In this document: positions 1 through 5,502 of the stretch, piece after piece
Layout of the letters: every line of letters starts with the position of its first letter
How positions within the stretch are numbered: the stretch's first letter is position 1
Assembly: GCA_016203425.1 (NCBI GenBank)
Contig: JACQMU010000013.1
Span: forward strand, 1-5,527
Direction of reading: 5' to 3'
Length of the DNA stretch: 5,527 nt
From: Candidatus Woesearchaeota archaeon
GTDB lineage: Archaea; Nanobdellota; Nanobdellia; Woesearchaeales; ARS49
Made by a program: the position numbers and the translations under genes
Notes under the pieces: generated by a model
Database searches by the model: none
What the model was told of the DNA's origin: nothing
What the model saw: only the letters and a program-made list of their open reading frames with translations

Positions 1-23
1 CAAACAATAGATACTGCATTGAT

Positions 24-1346
24 ATGCTAGACATTAACTACGCTCGCGAACATGCAAGTGTTGTGCGCGAAAATCTTAGCAGGCGCCAAAATCCTGATGT
101 TTTAAAACAGTTTGATGAAGTTTTGAAGCTTGATGCTACATGGCGTGAACTAAAAGGCAAGGTTGATGAATTGCGCCATCGAAGAAACACAATTTCGCAG
201 GAAATTAATGCGTTAAAAAAGCAGGGCAAGGATGCTTCTAAAGTTATTAAAGAAGCTGCTGAAATGCCAAAAACTATTGTTGCTCATGAATCTGGATTAA
301 ATGAGTTACAGGAAAAGATTCGGGGTTTGTTGTTAAGAATTCCTAATACGCTGCATGATTCTGTTCCTTTTGGCAAGGATGATGCTGACAATGTTGTTGT
401 AAAAAAGTTTGGCAAGCTTCCTAAGTTTAAGTTTGAACTGCTTGGTCATGAAGAAATTCTGAAAAAGTGGAAGCTTGTTGATTTGGAGCGTGCTGCAAAA
501 ATTTCTGGTGCAAGATGGTATTTCCTAAAGGAACAGGCTGCGTTGCTTGAGATGGCATTGACAAGATATGCTGTTGATTTTATGCGCAAAAAAGGCTATG
601 CGCTTTTTGTTCCGCCGTTTATGATAAACAGAAAAGCGTATGAGGGCGTGACGTCGTTGGGTGATTTTGAAGAAATGCTTTACAAGATTGATGGAGAGGA
701 TTTGTACGCGATTGCAACATCTGAGCACCCTTGTACTGCACAGTTTATGGACGAGCTTTTGCCTGTCGAATGTTTGCCTGTTAAAATGGTTGGCTTTAGC
801 ACAAATTTCCGCAAGGAAGCTGGTGCGCATGGCAAGGACACAAAGGGAATTTTTCGCGTGCATCAGTTTAACAAAGTGGAGCAATTAATTATTTGCAGGC
901 CTGAAGATTCGTGGCATTTTCATGAGGAACTTATAAAAAACGCTGTTGAGTTCTTCCAGAGTTTGGGCTTGCACGGCCGTGTTGTTAATGTTTGCACAGG
1001 TGACATCGGCATTGTTGCAGCAAAGAAGTATGATGTTAACGTGTGGATGCCTGTGCAAAATGCTTATCGTGAAATGGTGTCGTGCTCTAACTGCACAAGT
1101 TATCAAGCAGTCCGCCTCAATATTAAGTATCAGGATGGTGTTGAACGGAAATATGTTCATACCCTCAACAGCACTTGTGTTGCTACGTCTCGTGCTGTTG
1201 TTGCGATTCTTGAAAACTTCCAGCAAAAAGATGGCACTGTTTTGATTCCGAAAGTTCTTCATAAATATTGCGGGTTTAAAATGATTGGTAAAGCAACGAA
1301 AGCGAAGAAAGAAAAAACAAGTAAAGTCTCAAAAAAGAAATCGTAA
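24..1346 (+). CDS. serS: Seryl-tRNA synthetase (class II, archaeal type)
   Basis: Cytoplasmic enzyme that charges tRNA-Ser (and tRNA-Sec where present) with serine using ATP. The 440-residue product is of normal family length. Residues about 1-110 form the charged, helical N-terminal tRNA-binding arm (long coiled coil around 30-105). The class II catalytic core follows: motif 1 near 178-200 (ending in VPPFM), the serine-binding TSE at 232-234, motif 2 at 262-286 (FRKEAGAHGKDTKG, then FRVHQFNKVE), and motif 3 near 380-398 with the arginine in ATSRAVVAILEN. SCSNC at 353-357 matches the usual ScSNc segment. The motif 3 lead-in reads LNSTCVATSR rather than the bacterial LNGSGLAVGR, and the C-terminus is a lysine-rich tail (from about 423). 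The ATG at 24 is chosen because MLDINYAREH is a typical SerRS N-terminus. Only 23 bases lie upstream in the window, so its promoter is not visible. The next gene starts 32 bases after the stop. Confidence 0.97.
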   Translation: MLDINYAREHASVVRENLSRRQNPDVLKQFDEVLKLDATWRELKGKVDELRHRRNTISQEINALKKQGKDASKVIKEAAEMPKTIVAHESGLNELQEKIRGLLLRIPNTLHDSVPFGKDDADNVVVKKFGKLPKFKFELLGHEEILKKWKLVDLERAAKISGARWYFLKEQAALLEMALTRYAVDFMRKKGYALFVPPFMINRKAYEGVTSLGDFEEMLYKIDGEDLYAIATSEHPCTAQFMDELLPVECLPVKMVGFSTNFRKEAGAHGKDTKGIFRVHQFNKVEQLIICRPEDSWHFHEELIKNAVEFFQSLGLHGRVVNVCTGDIGIVAAKKYDVNVWMPVQNAYREMVSCSNCTSYQAVRLNIKYQDGVERKYVHTLNSTCVATSRAVVAILENFQQKDGTVLIPKVLHKYCGFKMIGKATKAKKEKTSKVSKKKS

Positions 1347-1348
1347 GG

Positions 1349-1359
1349 TTAATAAACTG
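1349..1359 (+). promoter_or_regulatory. TATA-box promoter of the 177-residue gene
   Basis: TTAATAAACTG lies just after the serS stop codon. Its ATAAACTG octamer (1352-1359) begins exactly 27 bases before the ATG at 1379, the spacing expected of an archaeal TATA box that starts transcription at or next to the start codon. The same octamer at the same distance precedes the cdc6 ATG. A short T-run (1369-1373) between this element and the ATG could help end serS transcripts. The element is seen in the sequence; promoter function is inferred. Confidence 0.6.
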
Positions 1360-1378
1360 GCTCTAAACTTTTTATTGC

Positions 1379-1912
1379 ATGGGTGATTATTCAATAGAAG
1401 GTAATGCAAAGCATGATAGAAAAAGTGCTTTAGAATATGTTGGAAACAAATTTGAAGAACGAAAAAAAACTGAAGCGCATTATGGCAGAAAAGCAGTGTT
1501 AACAGACATTGTGGTTGATGAAATGGTAACAATTACTCATGGAATTGAATCACGCTCTTTTAGAGCAACACTTGAATATGATTTGCTTGAAGATGGAAAA
1601 AAAGTTATTAAAACAGACAGGAACTATGTTCAAGGGGTAGAATGCAAGACTCAAAAAGCAGCAGTACTATCACTTGATAAAGCGATTCTTGCAAAAAGCA
1701 AAAAATTGAATGTTAGGCTTGAAAGAAGTGATAAGTATGCAATACGCGAAAATGTTACTGCCAAAAAATTTGTTGCGTACTGTTTTTGTGAACGCATTTA
1801 CGCGAATGAAGCTGAAAGAAAGAATGCTGCTGTTATGAATCTGGATGCAGTTCTTGACGAAAATTCTCGTGAAGTTGATAGTTGGCCAGAGTGGAAGCGC
1901 AACGGGCTATAA
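1379..1912 (+). CDS. Hypothetical protein, 177 residues, unrecognised
   Basis: I do not recognise this family. The product is charged and soluble-looking, with no signal peptide or membrane segment. Residues 8-33 are rich in Lys, Glu and His and probably helical. A beta-rich stretch follows (about 38-87), including TLEYDLLEDGKKVIKT, and then an amphipathic helix, KTQKAAVLSLDKAILAKSKK (90-109). This strand-strand-helix order, with Lys before an Ala-rich helix, is vaguely like the second half of a double-stranded-RNA-binding domain, but the match is too weak to use as a call. The C-terminal part has CFC (135-137) and ends acidic and Trp-containing (DSWPEWKRNGL). It has its own TATA element and an ATG consistent with a leaderless mRNA, which supports it as a real gene. 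It sits between serS and cdc6, and its stop is 11 bases before the cdc6 TATA box. Confidence 0.8.
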   Translation: MGDYSIEGNAKHDRKSALEYVGNKFEERKKTEAHYGRKAVLTDIVVDEMVTITHGIESRSFRATLEYDLLEDGKKVIKTDRNYVQGVECKTQKAAVLSLDKAILAKSKKLNVRLERSDKYAIRENVTAKKFVAYCFCERIYANEAERKNAAVMNLDAVLDENSREVDSWPEWKRNGL

Positions 1913-1920
1913 TCTTAGAA

Positions 1921-1934
1921 AATTTTATAAACTG
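1921..1934 (+). promoter_or_regulatory. TATA-box promoter of cdc6
   Basis: AATTTTATAAACTG is a good archaeal TATA box with an A-rich, BRE-like stretch just before it (GAAAA around 1918-1922). ATAAACTG (1927-1934) starts 27 bases before the ATG at 1954. This settles the cdc6 start: the longer reading frame opening at 1882 begins upstream of the promoter and inside the preceding gene, so a transcript from here could not encode it. The element is seen in the sequence; function is inferred. Confidence 0.7.
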
Positions 1935-1953
1935 CCCTTTGAAATTCTACACA

Positions 1954-3021
1954 ATGGCTCTTTTCAAGGAACTTTTGGGCAGCGGCGAATCATTGTTCAA
2001 GAATGAGGACGCACTTGATTTGGATTTTGTTCCTAAGCTTTTGCCTTACAGGGAAGCACAGCAGCATCATGTTGCTAATTGCATTAAGCCTTTAATGCAG
2101 GGCAGGAATGGCAGAAATGTGTTTATCTGCGGAGCTCCAGGCATAGGAAAGACTGCTGCTGTGCGTTGGGTGTTGCGTGATTTGGAAGAAACTACTGATG
2201 AAGTCATCCCCATCTACGTCAATTGCTGGCAGAAAAACACAACGTACAAAATTATGATGGATTTGTGCGCCCAGCTTGATTTTAAGTTTACGCAGAATAA
2301 AAATACTGAAGAGTTGTTTGATGTTGTTAAAAATATTGTTAACAAAAAAACAGTTGTTTTTGTTTTTGACGAAGTTGACAAAGTAGAGGAAACAGATTTT
2401 CTTTATGCGATTCTGAATGATGTTCTGAGAAAGACGGTTATTTTAATTACAAATTACAAATCTTGGTTGGAAAATATTGAGGATCGTGTTAAGTCCCGTT
2501 TGATTGCAGAGATTCTTGAGTTTAAGCCTTATTCTGGTGAGGAAACAAAAGAAATTTTGAAACAGCGTGTTGGTTATGCGTTTGTTCCTGGTGCTTGGGA
2601 TTCTGATGCATTTAATGCAATTCTGTCTCATGCTGCTGAAAGCAAAGACATTCGTACTGGCTTGTTTCTTTTGAGGGAGTCTGGCTTGTGTGCTGAGGAA
2701 AAGAGTTCAAAACGCATTCTAATGGAACACGCACAATCTGCTGTTGAGAAAGTTACCGAGTTCTCAAGGCATAATAAAGAAGATTTGCCAGATGAGGCAA
2801 AAGGCATTCTTTCGCTTGTGAGCCAGCATTCCGGCAAAAAGATTGGTGATTTGTTTGACTTGTACAAAAAGACTGACCAGTCTATGAATTATAAGACGTT
2901 CCAACGCAGGATTGAAAAACTAACGCTGGGCGGCTTTGTCAATACAGAAAAGATTACTGACAGAAAAGGCAATACAACAATTGTTTCAACAGCAAATGCC
3001 AAGAAATTAACTGAATTTTAG
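1954..3021 (+). CDS. cdc6: Orc1/Cdc6 family replication initiator (AAA+ ATPase)
   Basis: Origin-binding AAA+ ATPase that marks archaeal replication origins and helps load the MCM helicase. The product is 355 residues, slightly shorter than many archaeal members. LPYREAQ (30-36) is the family's N-terminal lPhREeq box. Walker A is GAPGIGKT (60-67), Walker B is VVFVFDEVD (134-142; Asp139 and Glu140), sensor 1 is the Asn in ILITNYKSW (163-171), followed by EDRVKSRL (177-183 region) and the FKPYS segment (190-194). Sensor 2 is DIRTGLFLLRESG (232-244) with Arg234. Residues about 280-355 form the C-terminal winged-helix DNA-binding domain, including a basic recognition-type segment YKTFQRRIEKL. All ATPase residues appear intact. 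The ATG at 1954 is chosen over an in-frame ATG at 1882 because a TATA box at 1923-1931 fits a leaderless start at 1954. It ends TAG, whose last base begins the structured intergenic block. Confidence 0.95.
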   Translation: MALFKELLGSGESLFKNEDALDLDFVPKLLPYREAQQHHVANCIKPLMQGRNGRNVFICGAPGIGKTAAVRWVLRDLEETTDEVIPIYVNCWQKNTTYKIMMDLCAQLDFKFTQNKNTEELFDVVKNIVNKKTVVFVFDEVDKVEETDFLYAILNDVLRKTVILITNYKSWLENIEDRVKSRLIAEILEFKPYSGEETKEILKQRVGYAFVPGAWDSDAFNAILSHAAESKDIRTGLFLLRESGLCAEEKSSKRILMEHAQSAVEKVTEFSRHNKEDLPDEAKGILSLVSQHSGKKIGDLFDLYKKTDQSMNYKTFQRRIEKLTLGGFVNTEKITDRKGNTTIVSTANAKKLTEF

Positions 3022-3099
3022 TCCTCAAAAATTTTCCACAAGTTTGTGACTGGTGGTCGGAAGACCGATCATGGTTTTGTCAGTGAAAATTTTTGGGAC
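3021..3099 (+). repeat. Domain 1: long irregular hairpin with GGAA loop
   Basis: The outer stem pairs 3021-3036 with 3085-3099 (15 pairs, T3025 bulged), with two further pairs after a bulged C3037 (3038-3039 with 3083-3084). TGAC 3047-3050 pairs with GTCA 3079-3082 after a 7-base bulge on the left. TGGT 3051-3054 pairs with ATCA 3068-3071 (one G-T pair) after a 7-base bulge on the right. GGTC 3055-3058 pairs with GACC 3063-3066, with G3067 bulged, around the tetraloop GGAA. CACAAGTTTGTG (3037-3048 region) could alternatively fold on itself. The first base belongs to the cdc6 stop codon. Confidence 0.7.
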
Positions 3100-3100
3100 T

Positions 3101-3148
3101 ATATTGGAAGACAAAAGCGATTAATAAGAAATTGTTGTCTTCCAATAT
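3101..3148. repeat. Domain 2: perfect 14-base inverted repeat
   Basis: ATATTGGAAGACAA (3101-3114) is the exact reverse complement of 3135-3148, around a 20-base AT-rich loop (3115-3134). A perfect 14-base match is very unlikely by chance at this spacing. There is no T-run immediately after either arm, so it is not a simple terminator on its own. The right arm shares GTCTT with the right arm of domain 3, so the two hairpins could exchange short pairings. Confidence 0.85.
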
Positions 3149-3149
3149 C

Positions 3150-3179
3150 AACCAAAGACATTCAGATAGGTCTTTGGTT
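3150..3179. repeat. Domain 3: perfect 10-base inverted repeat
   Basis: AACCAAAGAC (3150-3159) pairs perfectly with GTCTTTGGTT (3170-3179) around a 10-base loop (3160-3169). It starts one base after domain 2 and ends two bases before the closing stem of domain 4, so the helices could stack. Confidence 0.8.
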
Positions 3180-3181
3180 AT

Positions 3182-3255
3182 AAAAGAAAATCAATCCGAG
3201 CCAGAAGGATGAGAATCCGACCAGTCTATGAGTGGTCGTGGTCGATTTTCTTTTT
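3182..3255. terminator. Domain 4: three-way junction whose closing stem is a two-way T-tract terminator
   Basis: The closing stem AAAAGAAAATC (3182-3192) pairs with GATTTTCTTTT (3244-3254), 11 perfect pairs. It places a TTTTCTTTT tract on the + strand after cdc6 and the same tract on the - strand after the hydrolase, so it can end both convergent transcripts; archaeal termination depends mainly on such T-runs. Inside, GA(G)CCA 3198-3203 pairs with TGGTC 3239-3243, GGAT-GAGA-ATCC (3207-3218) forms a GNRA hairpin, and GACCA 3219-3223 pairs with TGGTC 3233-3237. The right arm ends at the first base of the triplet forming the hydrolase stop. Confidence 0.65.
3193..3243 (+). repeat. Duplicated pairing segments inside domain 4
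   Basis: AATCCGAGCCAG (3193-3204) and AATCCGACCAG (3214-3224) are near-identical direct repeats differing by one inserted G. GTGGTC is repeated in tandem at 3232-3237 and 3238-3243. Each left copy can pair with one right copy, giving two nested helices. This suggests the junction grew by duplication or can switch register. Confidence 0.7.
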
Positions 3256-4144
3256 AGATTACCAAATTCTTCAGCCATTTGGCAACAGCTTTTTGTAATG
3301 CTTCTTCATAACGGCAAAAACAATGGTCTGCACCTTTAATGAGTGCTTCGCGGGAGTATGGATGATGAAACTTGTCTGACAATTTTTTCAACATTTTTCT
3401 CAGTGGCATTGCTGTGAATTCTTCTTTTGTTCCGAAAACTGAAAGCACTGGCACTTTAATTTTTGTGAGTGTTTTTAGCTCGCCCACGTAATTGAAAAGG
3501 TTGCCTTCAATGCTGCCTTGCCGGTATAATTCATAATATCTTTTTGCGCTGAAATAAGACGGTTCAAATTGTGGCGGCATTAGTTCTTTACCTTTGCCTT
3601 TCCTGACCAAATCTCTTGCGATTTTTAGCGTCTCATTAAACTTTCTTTTTCCCAACTCTTTTTTTTGGCAATTAAGATCGTCAGCAGGCGCAAGCAGTAT
3701 CAACCCCTTGACAGCCTTGCTTTGTTTTCTTGACTGATAATACGCAATTTTTTGGCAACCAGTGCTGTGGCCAGACAAAATAAAATTCTTGTAGCCATAA
3801 CTCTTCAACATTTTAAGCACGGCGTGAATATCAAGCACACAATCCTTAAAATTTTCAAAAGAAGTGCCAATAGTCCTGTAAATCAAGTGTTCTTTGAGGC
3901 GCTGAAAGACAGTAATCGTACCCATGCCCCTGTTGTTGAAAGTGAAAAATGCAAAGTTGTTGGCAAAAGCTGCGTTTACCAGATTATCAATAATACTGAG
4001 GCCGACAAAATTGTCAGTCATGCCGTGAACGTGAACAATGCACGTCTTTGTTTTGAACGGGGCGCAAAGGAAGCCTTCAAGCTGCAGCTTATCGAGTGAT
4101 TCAAAACTAATAAGTTGCCCTGAAAACCGTGTGTAGTGCACCAT
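3254..4144 (-). CDS. Alpha/beta hydrolase, DUF1749-like serine esterase/lipase type
   Basis: Soluble 296-residue hydrolase of the alpha/beta fold; substrate unknown. The oxyanion-hole segment is VHVHGMTDN (37-45), followed by the strand and turn FAFFTFNNRGMG (64-75). The nucleophile elbow is GHSTGCQ (125-131) with Ser127; the STGCQ form recalls DUF1749-type hydrolases. LLAPADD (150-156) follows, then a helical cap region (about 157-225). The catalytic acid is probably in FGTKEEF (237-243), where a Glu (241 or 242) stands where many relatives have Asp. The catalytic His is His274 in GADHCF. No signal peptide or membrane segment is seen, so it is probably cytoplasmic. Its ATG directly follows the TGA of the PurD-like gene (TGAATG on the - strand), so it is probably co-transcribed and translationally coupled. 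No convincing Shine-Dalgarno site precedes it. Esterase activity is inferred from the triad. Confidence 0.88.
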   Translation of the reverse strand: MVHYTRFSGQLISFESLDKLQLEGFLCAPFKTKTCIVHVHGMTDNFVGLSIIDNLVNAAFANNFAFFTFNNRGMGTITVFQRLKEHLIYRTIGTSFENFKDCVLDIHAVLKMLKSYGYKNFILSGHSTGCQKIAYYQSRKQSKAVKGLILLAPADDLNCQKKELGKRKFNETLKIARDLVRKGKGKELMPPQFEPSYFSAKRYYELYRQGSIEGNLFNYVGELKTLTKIKVPVLSVFGTKEEFTAMPLRKMLKKLSDKFHHPYSREALIKGADHCFCRYEEALQKAVAKWLKNLVI

Positions 4145-5467
4145 TCAGTAGAGGTACCCCCACGTGTGGAGTTTGTCTGAATCCGCCAGCCATCTTACTC
4201 CAATGTCTGTCCTGTAAAACATGTTTGGTATCATTATGTTTTTCACGCGCTGATAAACTTGTTTTCGTGCTTCTTCTACCGTTTGTCCTTCGCCTGTTAC
4301 GACGAGCGCGTAGCCTGAGTATCCTGCTAAACGCCAATCACCGTCAACCAACTTAACATCTCCAAGATGAACACCTTCTGTGGCGGGCTTCTTAAACAAA
4401 ATTGTGGCATCTTCTGAATATTTTTTGAACGCGGCAATATCATAAAATGGAAAAGGGGGAACGGCAACAACAACACACACTTGAAATCCTTTTTTTGTTT
4501 TGAACTCAAACGGCTTTTTCGTTGCCAATGAATACAAAAATTCACCCCAGTGCGATGTTACACCTTCAATATGCAAGCTTATAGTTGGGTATCCGAATCT
4601 TGAAGTGAACTCAAGCGGGTAAATACCGCGTGCATTGACAATACAATTAATATCAATATAACCAACGTAGCCTGACTGCTGCAATGTTGGCTTCATTTTT
4701 TCTAACGTCTCTCTGAATATTGTATTTGGTGGCGACCAATAACAAAGTGTGCCCATCTCGCCCGTCGACGGTCCAATATCACCAGGAAACATTCTTTTGT
4801 GCTCGAAATTTATGTTTATTGGTGTGATGAATTCTTGTCCGTTGAAAAATGCACCAACTGCAACTTCCACTCCTGCGGCGTATTTTTGCAGCTGAAAGAA
4901 CTTGATTTTTTTTGACCATGCACGTTTGTAATGCTCCAACAGTTGTAGAATGTCTTTGCCGTCCTCTTCTTGCCCAACATAAAGCAGTTCTTTCTCCCCT
5001 GTTTTTGATGTCGGCTTCAGCACATAACGCCCAGGATTTTTCGACACAAACTGTATTGCTTCGTCAAAGTCTGTGAAATCCCAGTGTGGCAGTACGTTTA
5101 CTCCTACTTTTTTTAGTTCTTCCTGTCCGAATTCTCTGTCTTCTTCAAGACGGTCAGTGTATGCTGAACCTCCAACAATTGCCTTCCCTTCTTTTCTCAG
5201 CTTGTCAGCAATTTCGCCAAAGAAAACATCATCAAAGACTATCACGTCTGCCCAGTCTTTTAGCGATTGCCAGTCATCACACTTTTCCACGAACCCGTCA
5301 CAAATGTCCTTCGAGTCTTTTTCGTGAATGAAATACTTAACTTGGTGTCCTTCCTGCTTTACCTGCCAAGCCAAGTCTCCAATAAGCGCTTCTTCTGAGA
5401 CAAATAAGAACTTTTTAGGTGCAAAATCTTTGCTGTCTTTTCCGTTTCCGTTGGTTTTTTCTGTCAT
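4145..5467 (-). CDS. PurD-like ATP-grasp ligase (phosphoribosylamine--glycine ligase family), divergent
   Basis: ATP-grasp protein of 440 residues from the chosen start. True PurD joins glycine to phosphoribosylamine in purine synthesis. Clear family marks are HKRMFPGDIGPSTGEMG (223-239, PurD's HKRxxxxDxGPxTGxMG), EFTSRFGYPT (286-295, at PurD's EFNxRFGDPE), and a C-terminal domain with GQTVEEARKQVYQRV and YRTDIGVRW (418-426). YVLKP (148-152) supplies the ATP-binding Lys. The usual N-terminal GGREHALAW is replaced by EEALIGDLAW (25-34), and the metal-site Asn and the Asp of RFGDPE are Thr and Tyr, so the substrate may differ from classical PurD. Starts at 5512 (TTG), 5485 and 5467 are in frame; 5467 is preferred because a TATA-like element near 5497 would start transcription close to it. 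It overlaps nothing and abuts the hydrolase downstream. Confidence 0.85.
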   Translation of the reverse strand: MTEKTNGNGKDSKDFAPKKFLFVSEEALIGDLAWQVKQEGHQVKYFIHEKDSKDICDGFVEKCDDWQSLKDWADVIVFDDVFFGEIADKLRKEGKAIVGGSAYTDRLEEDREFGQEELKKVGVNVLPHWDFTDFDEAIQFVSKNPGRYVLKPTSKTGEKELLYVGQEEDGKDILQLLEHYKRAWSKKIKFFQLQKYAAGVEVAVGAFFNGQEFITPININFEHKRMFPGDIGPSTGEMGTLCYWSPPNTIFRETLEKMKPTLQQSGYVGYIDINCIVNARGIYPLEFTSRFGYPTISLHIEGVTSHWGEFLYSLATKKPFEFKTKKGFQVCVVVAVPPFPFYDIAAFKKYSEDATILFKKPATEGVHLGDVKLVDGDWRLAGYSGYALVVTGEGQTVEEARKQVYQRVKNIMIPNMFYRTDIGVRWLADSDKLHTWGYLY

Positions 5468-5492
5468 AACTCTTGTTGGTAACATGCAGTGA

Positions 5493-5502
5493 TTAATAAA
5501 AG
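5493..5502 (-). promoter_or_regulatory. TATA-like promoter of the PurD-like/hydrolase pair
   Basis: Read on the - strand, CTTTTATTAA lies centred about 30 bases before the ATG at 5467 and only about 12 before the ATG at 5485. A start site some 25 bases downstream of the box would fall near 5471, leaving 5467 as the first usable ATG. Weaker match than the + strand boxes; function is inferred. Confidence 0.45.

Larger units (their letters stand above)
3021..3254 (+). ncRNA. Candidate structured RNA: four abutting helical domains
   Basis: The whole gap between the convergent cdc6 and hydrolase stop codons can be folded into four consecutive domains with 1, 1 and 2 unpaired bases between them (domains 3021-3099, 3101-3148, 3150-3179, 3182-3254; described separately). 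The two GNRA-type tetraloops (GGAA at 3059-3062, GAGA at 3211-3214) exist only in + strand RNA, so the likely reading is as the 3' untranslated part of cdc6 mRNA or an RNA processed from it. No long open frame is present. It does not match tRNA, SRP RNA or box C/D RNA patterns that I can recognise. Pairings are read directly from the sequence; existence as a stable RNA is inference. Confidence 0.4.

Noticed and set aside
885..1262. Open frame of 125 residues opposite serS
   Set aside because: It lies antisense to conserved SerRS motifs, and its protein shows no recognisable features; it is a shadow of serS.
1882..1953. Longer cdc6 frame starting at 1882
   Set aside because: It starts inside the preceding gene and upstream of the TATA box at 1923-1931, and its first 24 residues do not resemble a Cdc6 N-terminus.
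3021..3099. SRP RNA helix 8 (GGAA-capped hairpin)
   Set aside because: The GGAA loop matches, but the conserved asymmetric internal loops beside it in SRP RNA are absent and the hairpin is far too short to be the whole RNA.
3178..3186. TATA box (TTATAAAAG) for a small + strand transcript
   Set aside because: It matches a TATA core, but transcription would begin inside domain 4 near 3206, and the bases are already explained by the domain 4 closing stem.
3022..3253. Replication origin beside cdc6
   Set aside because: Archaeal origins often lie near cdc6, usually upstream, but only 41 bases separate it from the preceding gene. The downstream gap shows no recognisable origin recognition box with its G-run, only the hairpin domains.
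3182..3254. Hammerhead ribozyme or box C/D guide RNA
   Set aside because: A three-way junction and GATGA-like bases are present, but the junction strands (GAA, none, G) lack the hammerhead core, and no properly spaced C and D boxes are seen.
3752..4099. Open frame of 115 residues opposite the hydrolase
   Set aside because: It is antisense to the hydrolase catalytic region, with no promoter or recognisable motif.
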